Shown: positions 1 to 8,940 of the stretch, piece by piece
Layout of the letters: every line of letters starts with the position of its first letter
Numbering within the stretch: the stretch's first letter is position 1
Assembly (NCBI GenBank): GCA_023954135.1
Contig: JAMLIN010000001.1
Location: 93,852 to 157,851 of the forward strand
DNA: 64,000 nt
Reading direction: 5' to 3'
Source: Burkholderiaceae bacterium
GTDB taxonomy: Bacteria > Pseudomonadota > Gammaproteobacteria > Burkholderiales > Burkholderiaceae_E
Notes under the pieces: generated by a model
Database searches by the model: none
Told to the model about the DNA's origin: nothing
Seen by the model: the letters and a program-made list of their open reading frames with translations, nothing else
Position numbers and translations under genes: made by a program

Positions 1-14
1 GAGCCGTCGTGCAT
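1..14 (-). CDS. possible 5' end of a leftward gene cut by the window edge
   Basis: On the minus strand an ATG at 14-12 is preceded by AAAGGAG with a 6-nt spacer, a strong ribosome binding site. Only four codons (M-H-D-G) are visible before the window ends, so the product cannot be named. It would be divergent from the B12 uptake operon. Confidence 0.4.
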
Positions 15-134
15 AGCGGACTCCTTTGCTGCGGACCGACGTCGTGCCGGCCACTCCGTGACGCTGCAGCATCCATGCCCGTCGCCCGCGCAAACCTGGA
101 CGCACCCGCGAACCGCGTATCATCCGGAGTCGAT

Positions 135-365
135 TCGGGTTCCCGCCTTCGACGGCGGGTGAAAAGGGAAACAGGGCGCGCGGCCACCTCACCGCGCCAA
201 CCTGTGCTGCCCCCGCAACGGTACGCCGGTGTGGGTGTTCCATGAGCGACGGCTCAGGACCTGTGGACGGTTCGTTCACAGGTTCTCAGACCGTCCCGGC
301 CACTGCGCACGACGCGGGAAGGCGGAACACCAGGACCGGCCAGCCCGGAGACCTGCCCGCATCAC
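135..365 (+). promoter_or_regulatory. cobalamin (B12) riboswitch upstream of btuB
   Basis: The leader carries the conserved blocks of an adenosylcobalamin riboswitch in the right order. These are a GGGTGAAAAGGGAAACAGG-like segment at about 157-175, GCTGCCCCCGCAACGGTA at 206-223, and the B12-box-like AGCCCGGAGACCTGCC at 342-357. An inverted ACCTGT/ACAGGT arm lies between them. It sits 130 nt before the btuB start codon. By family knowledge, cobalamin binding represses expression of the downstream transporter. Boundaries are approximate because the outer P1 stem was not folded. Confidence 0.93.
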
Positions 366-490
366 CAGGGACGATCGCGGGCGGCGAGGACTTCCGGGCG
401 TGGCCATGCGCGGACGCCCTCGGTTCGATCCGTTCGCTTCGTCGATACCGATACGCCTGCGGGAAGGCAGGCCGAACAGGGAAGCGAACG

Positions 491-2395
491 ATGCAACTCG
501 AACCATCCGCAGGTCGCCGGCCGAGGCCGCGCGACAGATTCCGTCACACCACCACACCCTTGCTGAGCCTGTCACTGGCGCTGTCGCCATGCCTCGCGCC
601 AGTCGCAGCAGCCCAGGACGCATCCACCCGACAACTCCAGCCGGTCGTGGTGAGCGCCAGCGGCTTCGCGCAATCGCTGGCCGACGCGATCCCCAACACC
701 ACGGTGCACACCCGCGAGGACATCGCGCGCTCGGGGCATGTCGATCTCCCCGGTCTGCTCGCGGGCGCCGCCGGGATCGACCTGGTGCGCAGCGGCGGCG
801 CCGGCGGCCTGACGTCGACCTTCATGCGCGGCGCGGAGGCGCGCCAGATGCTGGTGCTGATCGACGGCGTGCGCATCGAATCGGGCACCACCGGCACCGC
901 GCGGATCGAGAACCTGATGCTCGACCAGGTCGAGCGCGTCGAAGTGGTCCACGGCAACGTCTCGGCGCTCTACGGCTCGGCCGCCGTCGGCGGCGTGGTG
1001 CAGATCCTCACCCGGCGCGGCGAGGGCCCGCCGCGCGGCAATGCATCGATCGGCTTCGGCTCGCGCGGCGAGGAGCGGGCATCGGTCGGCTCTTCGGGCG
1101 TGTTCGGCGTCGACGGCGCCAGCAACTATTCACTGCAGGCGAGCCGCCATCGCACCGATGGCCGGTCGTCGATCGACACCCGCCTGCTGCCCACGGCCGA
1201 TCCCGACAACGACGGCTTTCGCAACACCAGCTTCACAGGCTCGCTCGGCCACCGGCTGTCGGCGCGCCACCGCATCGGCGGCAGCATCTACTGGAGCGAA
1301 TCGCAGGTCGAGCTCGATGATTCCTTCATGGTCGGCCCCGGCCGGGTGGAGATGCAGGATTCCCGGCTGACGGTCGCCTCCGCCTGGTGGGAAGCCCGCC
1401 CCACGACCCAGTGGCGCTCGAACCTGCGCGCGAGCGTGGTCGACGAGCGGTCCCGCACCCGCTACGCCTCGGGTGACGTGAGTCCGTTCGACACCCGCCG
1501 CAACGAGGTCGAATGGCGCAACGAGCTCGCCCTCGGCCCCGGCATGGCCAGCTTCGGGCTGGCCACCGCGCACGAGCGGATCGCGACGAGCGTCACCTAC
1601 GATCGCGAGCGCCGCACCAGCCGCAGCGCCTTCGCCGGCTACGCCCTGAAGGCCGGCCCGCACCAAGCCGAGCTGGCGTTGCGCTACGACGACTATTCGG
1701 ATGTCGGCGACGCCACCACCGGCTCGATCGGCTACGGCTATTCGGTCGACGAGCACTGGAAACTGCTCGGACGGGTCGCGACGGCGTTCAATGCGCCCAC
1801 CTTCAACCATCTCTTCTATCCCGGCTTCAGCAATCCCGACCTCGATCCGGAACGCGCCCGCTCGATCGAGCTCGGCATCCAGTACCAGCGCGAAGCCACT
1901 CGCTTGCGAGCGACCGTGTTCCGCACCCGATACAGCGACATGATCGATTCCCCGCCGCCGACGTTCCTGCCGCTCAATGTAGCGAGCACCCAGGTGCAGG
2001 GGCTCGAGCTGACGGCGAGCGGCATCGTCTCCGGCTGGCGCATCGCGGCCAACGCGACCTTCCAGTCGCCGACCAACCGCCAGACGGGAGAAACCCTGCT
2101 GCGCCGTGCCAAGCGTTTCGGCGCTCTCGACGTGTCGCGCCGCTTCGGCGCCTGGGACGCCGGCGCCGATCTCGCCTGGGGCGGCTCGCGGCGCGATTTC
2201 CATATCGAGACCTTCATGCCGGTCATGCTCGAGAGCCGGGCCCGCCTCGGGCTGCGCCTGCAGCGGGAGATATTCACCGACACGAGCATCGTGATGCGCC
2301 TGGACAACGTCACCGACGACGACACCCCGACGGCGCACGGCTACATCGCGCCGGGCCGCGCCTTCTTCGTGATGCTGCGCTGGCAGCCGTCCTAG
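491..2395 (+). CDS. btuB: TonB-dependent outer membrane vitamin B12 receptor BtuB
   Basis: A 634-residue outer membrane receptor that imports cobalamin using TonB energy. The start at 491 gives a Sec signal (hydrophobic LLSLSLALSPCLAPVAAA, cleavage near residue 41). A TonB-box-like LQPVVVSA follows at about 49-56, then a plug domain (GGLTSTFMRGAEARQMLVLI and VEVVHGNVSALYGSAAVGG) and a 22-strand-type barrel to the C terminus. Upstream in-frame starts exist back to 242, but they lie inside the riboswitch. The cobalamin riboswitch and the btuCDF genes directly downstream fix the substrate. The length is normal for BtuB. Confidence 0.93.
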   Translation: MQLEPSAGRRPRPRDRFRHTTTPLLSLSLALSPCLAPVAAAQDASTRQLQPVVVSASGFAQSLADAIPNTTVHTREDIARSGHVDLPGLLAGAAGIDLVRSGGAGGLTSTFMRGAEARQMLVLIDGVRIESGTTGTARIENLMLDQVERVEVVHGNVSALYGSAAVGGVVQILTRRGEGPPRGNASIGFGSRGEERASVGSSGVFGVDGASNYSLQASRHRTDGRSSIDTRLLPTADPDNDGFRNTSFTGSLGHRLSARHRIGGSIYWSESQVELDDSFMVGPGRVEMQDSRLTVASAWWEARPTTQWRSNLRASVVDERSRTRYASGDVSPFDTRRNEVEWRNELALGPGMASFGLATAHERIATSVTYDRERRTSRSAFAGYALKAGPHQAELALRYDDYSDVGDATTGSIGYGYSVDEHWKLLGRVATAFNAPTFNHLFYPGFSNPDLDPERARSIELGIQYQREATRLRATVFRTRYSDMIDSPPPTFLPLNVASTQVQGLELTASGIVSGWRIAANATFQSPTNRQTGETLLRRAKRFGALDVSRRFGAWDAGADLAWGGSRRDFHIETFMPVMLESRARLGLRLQREIFTDTSIVMRLDNVTDDDTPTAHGYIAPGRAFFVMLRWQPS

Positions 2396-2432
2396 AGATA
2401 TGAAACGGCCCCCACGCTCGCAATCGCTCGCT

Positions 2433-2447
2433 GCCCCCCGAGGGGGC
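2433..2447 (+). terminator. GC-rich hairpin between btuB and btuC, part of a probable dispersed repeat
   Basis: GCCCCC (2433-2438) pairs with GGGGGC (2442-2447) around a CGA loop, 37 bases after the btuB stop. There is no T-tract, so this may attenuate rather than terminate. The whole stretch 2401-2468 resembles, from memory, an intergenic repeat common in Burkholderiales genomes that contains CCCCCACGCTCGC and CCCCGAGGGGGC. If that is right, the upstream GTG start for btuC is unlikely. Confidence 0.4.
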
Positions 2448-2482
2448 GCTCAGTGGCTTCGGGCGGCCGGGCGCCACTGAGG

Positions 2483-3481
2483 ATGCACCGCGCACCCCGC
2501 CTCGCGTGGCCCCTGATCGCGCTCGCCGCCCTGCTCGGGTTCGGGCTCGCGGGCGCCTGCGGCAGCGGGGGATGCGCGCCGGCGATGTGGTGGTGGTGGG
2601 CGGATGGCGCCGATCCGCTCGCCCGCGAGCTCGTCCTCGGCCTGCGGCTGCCGCGGGCGGCGGCGGGCTTCGCGGTCGGGGGCCTGCTCGCGCTCGCCGG
2701 GGCGCTGCTGCAGGTCCTGTTGCGCAACCCGCTCGCCGATCCCTGGGTGCTGGGTGTCTCGGGCGGCGGCGCGCTCGGCGCGGTGCTCGCCATGTGGGCC
2801 GGGGCCGGCGCGGCGCTGGTCACCGGCGCCGCCTGGATCGGCGCGGCGGTCTCGACCCTGCTGCTGTTCGCGGTCGGCGCGGGCGGTGCGCCCCGCGGCC
2901 CGGCCCACGGGGCGGTGGCGCCGCTGCGCATCCTGCTCACCGGCGTCATGCTCGCCTCCGGATGGGGAGCGCTGCTCACCCTGGTGCTGAGCCTCGCCCC
3001 CGACGCCCGCCTGCGCGGCATGCTCTTCTGGCTGATCGGCGATCTCGCCGGCGCGGACGGCTGGCTGGCGCCGGCGCTCGCCCTGGCCGCCGGCCTGGCG
3101 GTGGCGATGCGGCTCGCCCCCGCGCTCAACCTGATGCTGCTCGGCGATGCCCGCGCCTTCTCGCTCGGCGTCGACGTCGCTCGCCTGCGCCTGGCGACCT
3201 GCCTGCTGGCGGCGCTCGCCGCCGGCTTCGCGGTGACCACCGCCGGCGCGATCGGCTTCGTCGGCCTGATCGTGCCGCATTCGCTGCGCCTCGTGCTCGG
3301 CAACGACCAGCGCGGCCTGCTGCCCGCCTGCGTGATCGCCGGCGGCAGCCTGGTGGTCGTGGCCGATACGCTCGCCCGGACCGTCGTCGCCCCGATCCAG
3401 CTGCCGGTCGGTGCGATCGTCTCCCTGGTCGGCGTACCGGTCTTCCTCGGGCTGCTCGTGCGCAGCCGGGCGTTGCGATGA
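2483..3481 (+). CDS. btuC: B12 ABC transporter permease BtuC (FecCD family)
   Basis: A 332-residue inner membrane permease with about ten hydrophobic segments. The FecCD hallmark RLPRAAAGFAVGGLLALAGA and the LLRNPLADPWVLGVSGGG stretch follow the first helix. GAIGFVGLIVPHSLRLVLG is the conserved cytoplasmic loop that contacts the ATPase. I chose ATG 2483. An in-frame GTG at 2453 would add ten residues, but it lies in the repeat and hairpin region. Neither start has a clean ribosome binding site. The stop overlaps the next start as ATGA, so translation is probably coupled to btuD. Confidence 0.9.
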   Translation: MHRAPRLAWPLIALAALLGFGLAGACGSGGCAPAMWWWWADGADPLARELVLGLRLPRAAAGFAVGGLLALAGALLQVLLRNPLADPWVLGVSGGGALGAVLAMWAGAGAALVTGAAWIGAAVSTLLLFAVGAGGAPRGPAHGAVAPLRILLTGVMLASGWGALLTLVLSLAPDARLRGMLFWLIGDLAGADGWLAPALALAAGLAVAMRLAPALNLMLLGDARAFSLGVDVARLRLATCLLAALAAGFAVTTAGAIGFVGLIVPHSLRLVLGNDQRGLLPACVIAGGSLVVVADTLARTVVAPIQLPVGAIVSLVGVPVFLGLLVRSRALR

Positions 3482-4284
3482 GCCGGACGGGCCCCCTCGT
3501 CGAATGGCGCGATGCCGTGGTGCACGCGCCCGACGGCCGGCGCCTGTTCGGCCCCTTCGACTGGGTGGTCGAGCCCGGCGAATTCTGGTGCCTGGTCGGC
3601 GCGAACGGCGCCGGCAAGAGCAGCCTGCTGGCCACCGTCGCCGGGCTGATCACGCCCCCGGCGGGCCGCCTGTCGATCGCGGGACGCCCGATCGAAGCCT
3701 GCGACATCGCCACGCTCGCCAGCCTGCGCGGCCTGCTGCCGCAGTCCTTCGAGGCCCCTTTCGGGCTGGACGCACTGCAGACCGTGATGCTCGCCCGCGA
3801 TCCGCTGCGACGGCTTCTGCCGCGCAGACTCCTGGGCGACAGCGCCGCCGACCGCAGCGCGGCGCTGGCGGCGCTGGCCCGCCTCGGCGTCGACGGGCTC
3901 GCCCTGCGCGACATGGGTACGCTCTCGGGCGGCGAGCGACAGCGCGTCGGGCTTGCCTCGCTGCTGGCCCAGCAGCCCCTGCTCCACCTGCTCGACGAGC
4001 CGCTCGCCCACCTCGACATGCGCCACCAGGTCGCCGCGATGCGCCTGTTCGCCGATCTCGTCGCCGCCGAGCCGGTGGCGGTCGTGGCGGCGATCCACGA
4101 TGTATCGCTCGCGGCCCGGCATGCCAGTCATGCCCTGCTGATCGGCAGCCGTGGCGAGGTCAGCGCCGGCCCAGTCGATGCGGTGCTTGAGCCCGATGCG
4201 GTCTCGGATGCGCTCGGCTTCCCGATCCGGCGCATCCTGGTCGACGGTGCGCCGACCTACGTGCCCGCAGGCGATACGACATGA
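3478..4284 (+). CDS. btuD: B12 ABC transporter ATP-binding protein BtuD
   Basis: A 268-residue cytoplasmic ABC ATPase that powers B12 import with BtuC. All canonical motifs are present in order: Walker A GANGAGKSS, Q-loop LLPQSF, signature LSGGERQRV, Walker B LLHLLDEP with LAHLD D-loop, and H-loop AAIHD. The start overlaps the btuC stop by 4 bp and the stop overlaps the btuF start (ATGA at 4281). This identifies it as the ATPase of this uptake system rather than a generic FepC-like protein. Confidence 0.9.
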   Translation: MSRTGPLVEWRDAVVHAPDGRRLFGPFDWVVEPGEFWCLVGANGAGKSSLLATVAGLITPPAGRLSIAGRPIEACDIATLASLRGLLPQSFEAPFGLDALQTVMLARDPLRRLLPRRLLGDSAADRSAALAALARLGVDGLALRDMGTLSGGERQRVGLASLLAQQPLLHLLDEPLAHLDMRHQVAAMRLFADLVAAEPVAVVAAIHDVSLAARHASHALLIGSRGEVSAGPVDAVLEPDAVSDALGFPIRRILVDGAPTYVPAGDTT

Positions 4285-5189
4285 GTAGGCGCCCACTGCG
4301 ATTCCTTCCTGCGGCATTGATGACAGCCGGGCTTGCCATCACGATCGCGGCCGGCACGCGGGCGGGCACCCCGCCGGCCCCTGCCCCGATCAGCGTGACC
4401 GGCGCCGGCGGCACGACGACCACCCTTCCCGCGCCGGCCCGGCGAATCATCAGCCTGGCGCCCCATCTCACCGAGCTACTGTTCGCCGCCGGCGCCGGCG
4501 ACCGACTGGTCGGAGTGAGTGCCTACAGCGACCATCCACCAGCGGCACTCGCGATCGCGCGCATCGGCGACAGCCATGCCTTCGACATCGAGCGCATCCT
4601 GGCACTGCGCCCCGACCTGCTCGTCGGCTGGGATGCGGGCAATGCGCCGCGCCATATCGCGCAGCTGCGCCGACTCGGCATCCCGGTCCATCTCGAAGGC
4701 GCCGAACGGCTCGACGACATCGGGGCAGCGCTCGAGCGCCTCGGCCGCCTGGCCGGCACCGAGGCGGCGGCCCACGAAGCGGCGCGGCGCTATGGCGAGC
4801 GCCTGGCCGACCTGCGTGCCCGCCATGTCGGGGCCGCACGGGTGCGCGTCTTTCACCAGGTATGGGACGAACCTCTCATGACCATCAACGGCCGACATCC
4901 GGTCAGCGACCTGATCGCGGCCTGCGGGGGCGAGAACGTCTTCGCCGAGTCCCCGGCGCTGGTGCCGGTGGTGTCGCGCGAGGCCGTCCTGCGGGCGGCC
5001 CCCGAAGTGATCACCGCGGCCGAGGCCGATGACGGCGATCCGCTCGCCGCCTGGCGACGCTGGCCCACGTTGCCGGCGGTCGCCGCCGGCCTGCTCGTCC
5101 GATTGCCCGCCGATGCGGTCAGCCGGCTCTCGCCCCGCCTGCTGGAGGCTGCCGAGCCCCTGTGTGAGGCGATCGAGGCGGCACGCTGA
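4281..5189 (+). CDS. btuF: periplasmic cobalamin-binding protein BtuF
   Basis: A 302-residue class III periplasmic binding protein. It has an N-terminal signal (LPAALMTAGLAITIAAGTRAG) and two lobes. Lobe 1 contains the family motif RRIISLAPHLTELLFAAGAG and DRLVGVSAYSDHP; a later GDSHAFDIERILALRPDLLVG marks the helix-turn typical of BtuF/FhuD proteins. It delivers cobalamin from the periplasm to BtuCD. Its start overlaps btuD by 4 bp, completing the btuBCDF operon. No cobalamin biosynthesis genes are visible in this window. Confidence 0.9.
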   Translation: MSRRPLRFLPAALMTAGLAITIAAGTRAGTPPAPAPISVTGAGGTTTTLPAPARRIISLAPHLTELLFAAGAGDRLVGVSAYSDHPPAALAIARIGDSHAFDIERILALRPDLLVGWDAGNAPRHIAQLRRLGIPVHLEGAERLDDIGAALERLGRLAGTEAAAHEAARRYGERLADLRARHVGAARVRVFHQVWDEPLMTINGRHPVSDLIAACGGENVFAESPALVPVVSREAVLRAAPEVITAAEADDGDPLAAWRRWPTLPAVAAGLLVRLPADAVSRLSPRLLEAAEPLCEAIEAAR

Positions 5190-5261
5190 GAACCCCCGCG
5201 GGCGAGCCGATCCGGTATCGTCGGACATCCAGTCCGCCCCGATACCTCGCCAGGAGACCCC

Positions 5262-5879
5262 ATGAGCCTGACCCTCTACGGCACCGCCGCCTCGCGCGCC
5301 GCCCGCTCTCTCTGGATGCTGGAGGAGCTCGGGGTTCCCTATGTCCATGTAGGCACCCACTATCTGCATGGCGAAAGCCGGAAGCCGGAGTTCCTGGCGA
5401 TCAATCCCAATGGCAGGATTCCGGCGCTGGTCGATGGCGATGTCATGGTGTGGGAGTCGATGGCGATCAACCTCTACCTTGCCCGCCGTTTCGGCGGGCC
5501 GCTGGCCGCCGCCGATCCTGCCGAGGAAGCCGGCCTGCTGCGCTGGAGCTTCTGGGTCATGACCGAGTGCGAGAAGGACGCGCTCGCCATCCTGTTCCAC
5601 CGCTTCGCGCTGCCGCCCGAGCAGCGCCGGCCGGGGCTCGCCGACGCGGCGGAGAAGGCGCTCGCCCGCCCCTACGGCGTGCTCGAGGCCGAGCTCGAGG
5701 GCAGGGAATATCTCGTGGGAAACCGCTTCACCGTGGCCGACCTGAACGTCGCGGCGGTGCTCGCCTGGGCGGCGGCCGCACCAGGGCTCGGCAACGCCCA
5801 TCCCCGGGTGGGCGACTGGCTGCGGCGCTGCCTGGGCCGGCCGGCGTACAGGAAGGTCCGCGAGATGGCGCGAAGCTGA
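5262..5879 (+). CDS. glutathione S-transferase family protein
   Basis: A 205-residue soluble GST. The N-terminal thioredoxin-fold domain (about 1-80) shows LYGTAASRAARSLWMLEELG, the cis-proline region NPNGRIPALVDGD, and the glutathione-contacting WESMAINLYLARR. The all-helical C-terminal domain ends with the N-capping-box stretch FTVADLNVAAVLAWA. The start is preceded by CAGGAGA at good spacing. Substrate is unknown. It stands alone downstream of btuF with a 72-bp gap. Confidence 0.88.
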   Translation: MSLTLYGTAASRAARSLWMLEELGVPYVHVGTHYLHGESRKPEFLAINPNGRIPALVDGDVMVWESMAINLYLARRFGGPLAAADPAEEAGLLRWSFWVMTECEKDALAILFHRFALPPEQRRPGLADAAEKALARPYGVLEAELEGREYLVGNRFTVADLNVAAVLAWAAAAPGLGNAHPRVGDWLRRCLGRPAYRKVREMARS

Positions 5880-6230
5880 CGGAGGGACCGGCAGGAAGAA
5901 AAACGCCCGGCACGAGGCCGGGCGGAGACTGCGGCTCACGGGGGATTGGCCGCAGGGGGAGGAGACTGAGAACATGTCCCGGCACAACACGGGGATGCGC
6001 TACGCCAGAACCGTCCCGGCAACAGCCGATAATCGCCGTCGGCTGCTCCCATCCATTGCATCGCAGAATTCATGCCCGTCCCCGCCGACCCCGAGCCGGT
6101 ATGTTGACCGGCCAATATTTCCGCTTCGGCGCCAGCGCCGGGCCTCGCTCCCGCCGCGGGCATCGGGTTTGCGTCAACGCCTGCATCAGAGACTCCTGAA
6201 GTGAGGCCGCCGAGAACTCGCCGGCACGGC
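5880..6230. other. intergenic stretch with one GC-rich hairpin
   Basis: No supported gene lies here. The one clear element is a hairpin at 5904-5924: CGCCCGGC, loop ACGAG, GCCGGGCG. On the plus strand it is preceded by AAGAAAAA rather than followed by T residues. Read on the minus strand it is followed by a T-rich tract, but no leftward gene ends here. It may still act as the 3' end of the GST transcript. TTGACC near 6104 could be a -35 element for the PLD gene, but no matching -10 stands out. Confidence 0.5.
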
Positions 6231-7544
6231 ATGCGCCGCATGATGGCCAGCGCGGGACTCCTCAGCGCACTGGCGCTGCTCGATGGCTGCACTACACCCG
6301 ACATGCTGCCCGACCGGACCACCGCACTGCAGATGGCCCAGGAGCGCCGGACGCTCCCCGTCGAGGAGCGCTACCGCCACCGCGATGCCGGTAGCGAGCT
6401 GAGCGCCGGCAACGAGGTATCGCTGCTGGTCGACGGACCGGCCAACTTCGCGGCGATGATCGAGGCGGTCGAAGCCGCCCGCGAGCAGATCGACGTGGAG
6501 ACCTACATCTTCGAGCCGGTAGGCATCGGCGCCGAGCTGATCGATGCCCTCGAGCGCCGGGCGCGCGCAGGGCTGCGGGTCAACCTGATCTACGACAGCA
6601 TCGGTTCGATGCGCACGCGGCGCGACGCCTTCGCCCGGCTCGAGGCGGCCGGCATACGCCTGTGCGAGTTCAATCCGGTCAACCCGCTGCGGGCGGTGAA
6701 CCGATGGTCCCTGAACCATCGCGACCATCGCAAGATGCTGATCGTCGACGGCCACACCGCCTTCACCGGCGGGCTGAACATCAGCGGCGTCTATTCCTCG
6801 AGCGCCAGCCCCGGCCGCTCGCGGCGCCACCATGAGCGGGACGAACCGCCGTGGCGGGATTCCGGCGTGAAGCTGCGCGGACCAGCCGTCGTACGGCTGC
6901 AGCAGCTCTTCGGGCAGACCTGGGCCTCGCAGGGCTGCGGCGACTACGCGCCGATCGCCGAGCGCGACACGACGCCGGCCGACCCCGATGCGCAGCGCAG
7001 GGAAGTCCGCATCGTCGCGAGCGGCCCTCAGTCGAACCGGGCGAGCAACTACGCGGTGCTGCGATCGGCGATTCTGCTCGCCACCGACCGCATCTGGCTG
7101 ACGACCGCCTATTTCGCGCCCGACGACGGCCTCGTCGCCGACCTGCGCGAAGCGGCCGGGCGCGGAGTGGACGTGCGGCTGCTGCTTCCCGGCCCCAGCG
7201 ATTCGGCGCTGCTGCGCTGGGCGGCCCAGGCGCGATACCCGGCGCTGCTCGATGCCGGCGTGCGCATCTTCGAGCGCCAGGACGCATTGCTCCATGCCAA
7301 GACCGCGGTGATCGACGGCTACTGGCTCAGCGTCGGGACCGCCAATCTCGACTATCGCAGCTTCCTTCACAACGACGAGTTGAGCATCATCGTGCTGGAT
7401 CGGCGTCTCGGCGAGGAGATGGAGGCGCTGTTCGAATCCGATCTCGAGCACTCGGTCGAAATGGATCCGGCCCGCATCGCTGAACGCGGCATGCTCGAGC
7501 GGGCTAGAGGCTGGTTCGCCCGCCTCTGGGAATACTGGCTATAG
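6231..7544 (+). CDS. phospholipase D / cardiolipin synthase-family lipoprotein
   Basis: A 437-residue PLD-superfamily enzyme with two HKD motifs: HRDHRKMLIVDGHTAFTGG near residues 165-183, and LHAKTAVIDGYWLSVGTANL in the C-terminal half. Such enzymes transfer phosphatidyl groups and commonly make cardiolipin. With the start at 6231 the N terminus is MRRMMASAGLLSALALLDGC, a lipoprotein signal with lipobox L-D-G-C, so the enzyme is probably anchored to a membrane. A GTG at 6201 would add ten residues before the signal and is less likely. A second PLD enzyme occurs at 29512-30777. Confidence 0.82.
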   Translation: MRRMMASAGLLSALALLDGCTTPDMLPDRTTALQMAQERRTLPVEERYRHRDAGSELSAGNEVSLLVDGPANFAAMIEAVEAAREQIDVETYIFEPVGIGAELIDALERRARAGLRVNLIYDSIGSMRTRRDAFARLEAAGIRLCEFNPVNPLRAVNRWSLNHRDHRKMLIVDGHTAFTGGLNISGVYSSSASPGRSRRHHERDEPPWRDSGVKLRGPAVVRLQQLFGQTWASQGCGDYAPIAERDTTPADPDAQRREVRIVASGPQSNRASNYAVLRSAILLATDRIWLTTAYFAPDDGLVADLREAAGRGVDVRLLLPGPSDSALLRWAAQARYPALLDAGVRIFERQDALLHAKTAVIDGYWLSVGTANLDYRSFLHNDELSIIVLDRRLGEEMEALFESDLEHSVEMDPARIAERGMLERARGWFARLWEYWL

Positions 7545-7550
7545 CTGGAT

Positions 7551-8009
7551 CTAGACGGTGTCGCAGACGATCGCCAGGCGCAGCAGGATCGGATCGCCGC
7601 CGCTGGCCTGCGTCACCAGGGTGTCGACCGAGAGGGTATTGCCCGAGAGGGTGAACGCCGGCAGGCGGGTGCCGTCGAACACCACTCGCCCCTGATGGCG
7701 GAACACGACGGTCGCCACCGGATCGGCGGGCGGCTCGCGGGTGAGCGCGACCACCAGGTACAGGCCATCGCGGTTGGCGTCGCCCAGCGCCGGCGCGGCC
7801 TCCCCGTCGGACCAGAATATGAAAGGCTCGCCCTTGCGGGCAAGACGGCAACGTCCGATCATCTCCAGGGGCGTCTCGCCGATCCTGCCCTTGAGACGAG
7901 CCTGCCCCGGGGCCTCCGAGGCTTCGGTGCGAGCCGAGGCCGATGCGGCGCACACCCACAGCGCGACGGCCAGCAGGCAGGCGGCGGTCGCCCGCCAGGA
8001 ACAGGACAT
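7551..8009 (-). CDS. small secreted protein of unknown function
   Basis: A 152-residue protein with a Sec signal (ATAACLLAVALWVCAASASA) and no recognised domain. The mature part is rich in beta-type hydrophobic alternation (PFIFWSDGEAAPALGDANRD, LYLVVALTREPP, VATVVFRHQGRVVFDGTRLP). The GDANRDG segment looks like a short Asp-rich, possibly metal-binding turn. GGAG lies 7 nt before the chosen ATG at 8009; longer in-frame extensions have no ribosome binding site. It converges on the PLD gene (6-bp gap) and is divergent from the J-domain gene. Confidence 0.6.
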   Translation of the reverse strand: MSCSWRATAACLLAVALWVCAASASARTEASEAPGQARLKGRIGETPLEMIGRCRLARKGEPFIFWSDGEAAPALGDANRDGLYLVVALTREPPADPVATVVFRHQGRVVFDGTRLPAFTLSGNTLSVDTLVTQASGGDPILLRLAIVCDTV

Positions 8010-8179
8010 CGAGATTCTCCACCAGCCAGCGTCGGCACTGCCGCCAGTATCGACAGCCGACGCATCGCCCGTCAAATCACAGCCGTCGCCATCCGACGAC
8101 CGGTCGTCGCCGGTACCCGACATGCCCCGGCAGGCGCTGCTAAGATCGCCCGGCCGCCTCTCGCGCTGCCATCGGAGCC

Positions 8180-8938
8180 ATGAAGAACAATCGCCGCAAC
8201 TACTACCGGATCCTGCATGTCCAGCCCGAAGCCCCGGCCGAGATCATCAAGGCGAGCTACCGCACCTTGATGAGCAAGCTGAAGATGCATCCGGACCTGG
8301 GCGGCGACCACGAGCTCGCGATCCTCGTCAACGAGGCCTATGCGGTGCTGAGCGACCCCGAGCGGCGCGCCGCCTACGATCTCGAGATCGGCAGGGTGCC
8401 CTACCGCGGGCGCCGGGGCCCGCGACCCGAACCCGCCGACCATCCGGCGGGATGGAGCGCACAGGGTCCCGCGGGCGAGCCCGACCGGCCCGCCGCGAGC
8501 GCCGCGACGGGCGATGACGAAGGCCACTGTCCGTGGTGCCGCACGGCGGCGCCGCCGAAGATCAAGCCCGATACCCGCTGCATGCGCTGTCGGGCCCCGC
8601 TCGCGAAACCGCCAGGGCCGGGTGCCGGAGCGCATGAGCTCTTCGGGCGGCGAGGCGCGACCCGGCGACCGCGGGCCAACCTGGCGATCATGCAGCGGCT
8701 CGACGGCGGCGCGACCCTGTCGGTGCGGCTGCGCGACATCTCGCTCTCGGGCCTCGGCCTGATCACCACCACGGCGGTTCCCGACAACACCCGGGTGCGG
8801 ATCCAGTCGCAGGATTTCGAGGCAATCGCGATGATCATCGGCAGCCAGCGCGACGGGGGCGAGCATCTCCTGCACGCGCGCCTGCTGAGCCTCGCGCTGA
8901 CCCGGCGAACCGGGGTCTTCATGTCGGAAACCGCCTGA
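8180..8938 (+). CDS. J-domain / zinc-ribbon / PilZ fusion protein
   Basis: A 252-residue cytoplasmic fusion. Residues 7-67 are a DnaJ J domain with the HPD tripeptide at 37-39 (KMHPDLGGDHE). Residues 117-137 carry two Cys pairs, CPWC and CMRC, spaced like a zinc ribbon. Residues 155-250 form a PilZ-like domain with an RxxxR motif (R158-R162) and DISLSGLG at 186-193, matching the DxSxxG motif that binds c-di-GMP. This would link Hsp70 co-chaperone activity to c-di-GMP sensing. That role is inference. The MOSC gene starts 2 bp after its stop, suggesting co-transcription. Confidence 0.8.
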   Translation: MKNNRRNYYRILHVQPEAPAEIIKASYRTLMSKLKMHPDLGGDHELAILVNEAYAVLSDPERRAAYDLEIGRVPYRGRRGPRPEPADHPAGWSAQGPAGEPDRPAASAATGDDEGHCPWCRTAAPPKIKPDTRCMRCRAPLAKPPGPGAGAHELFGRRGATRRPRANLAIMQRLDGGATLSVRLRDISLSGLGLITTTAVPDNTRVRIQSQDFEAIAMIIGSQRDGGEHLLHARLLSLALTRRTGVFMSETA

Positions 8939-8940
8939 AC

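Noticed and set aside
9..245. Short frames in the riboswitch leader
   Set aside because: They overlap conserved riboswitch blocks and lack coding features.
262..290. ACAGGTTCTCAG shared with 58394-58405
   Set aside because: A 12-base match with no flanking similarity; the first copy belongs to the riboswitch fold.
2392..4317. Very long open frame on the minus strand opposite btuC/btuD
   Set aside because: High-GC shadow: Arg/Ala/Pro-rich, no domain, and the plus strand encodes intact BtuC and BtuD with all motifs.
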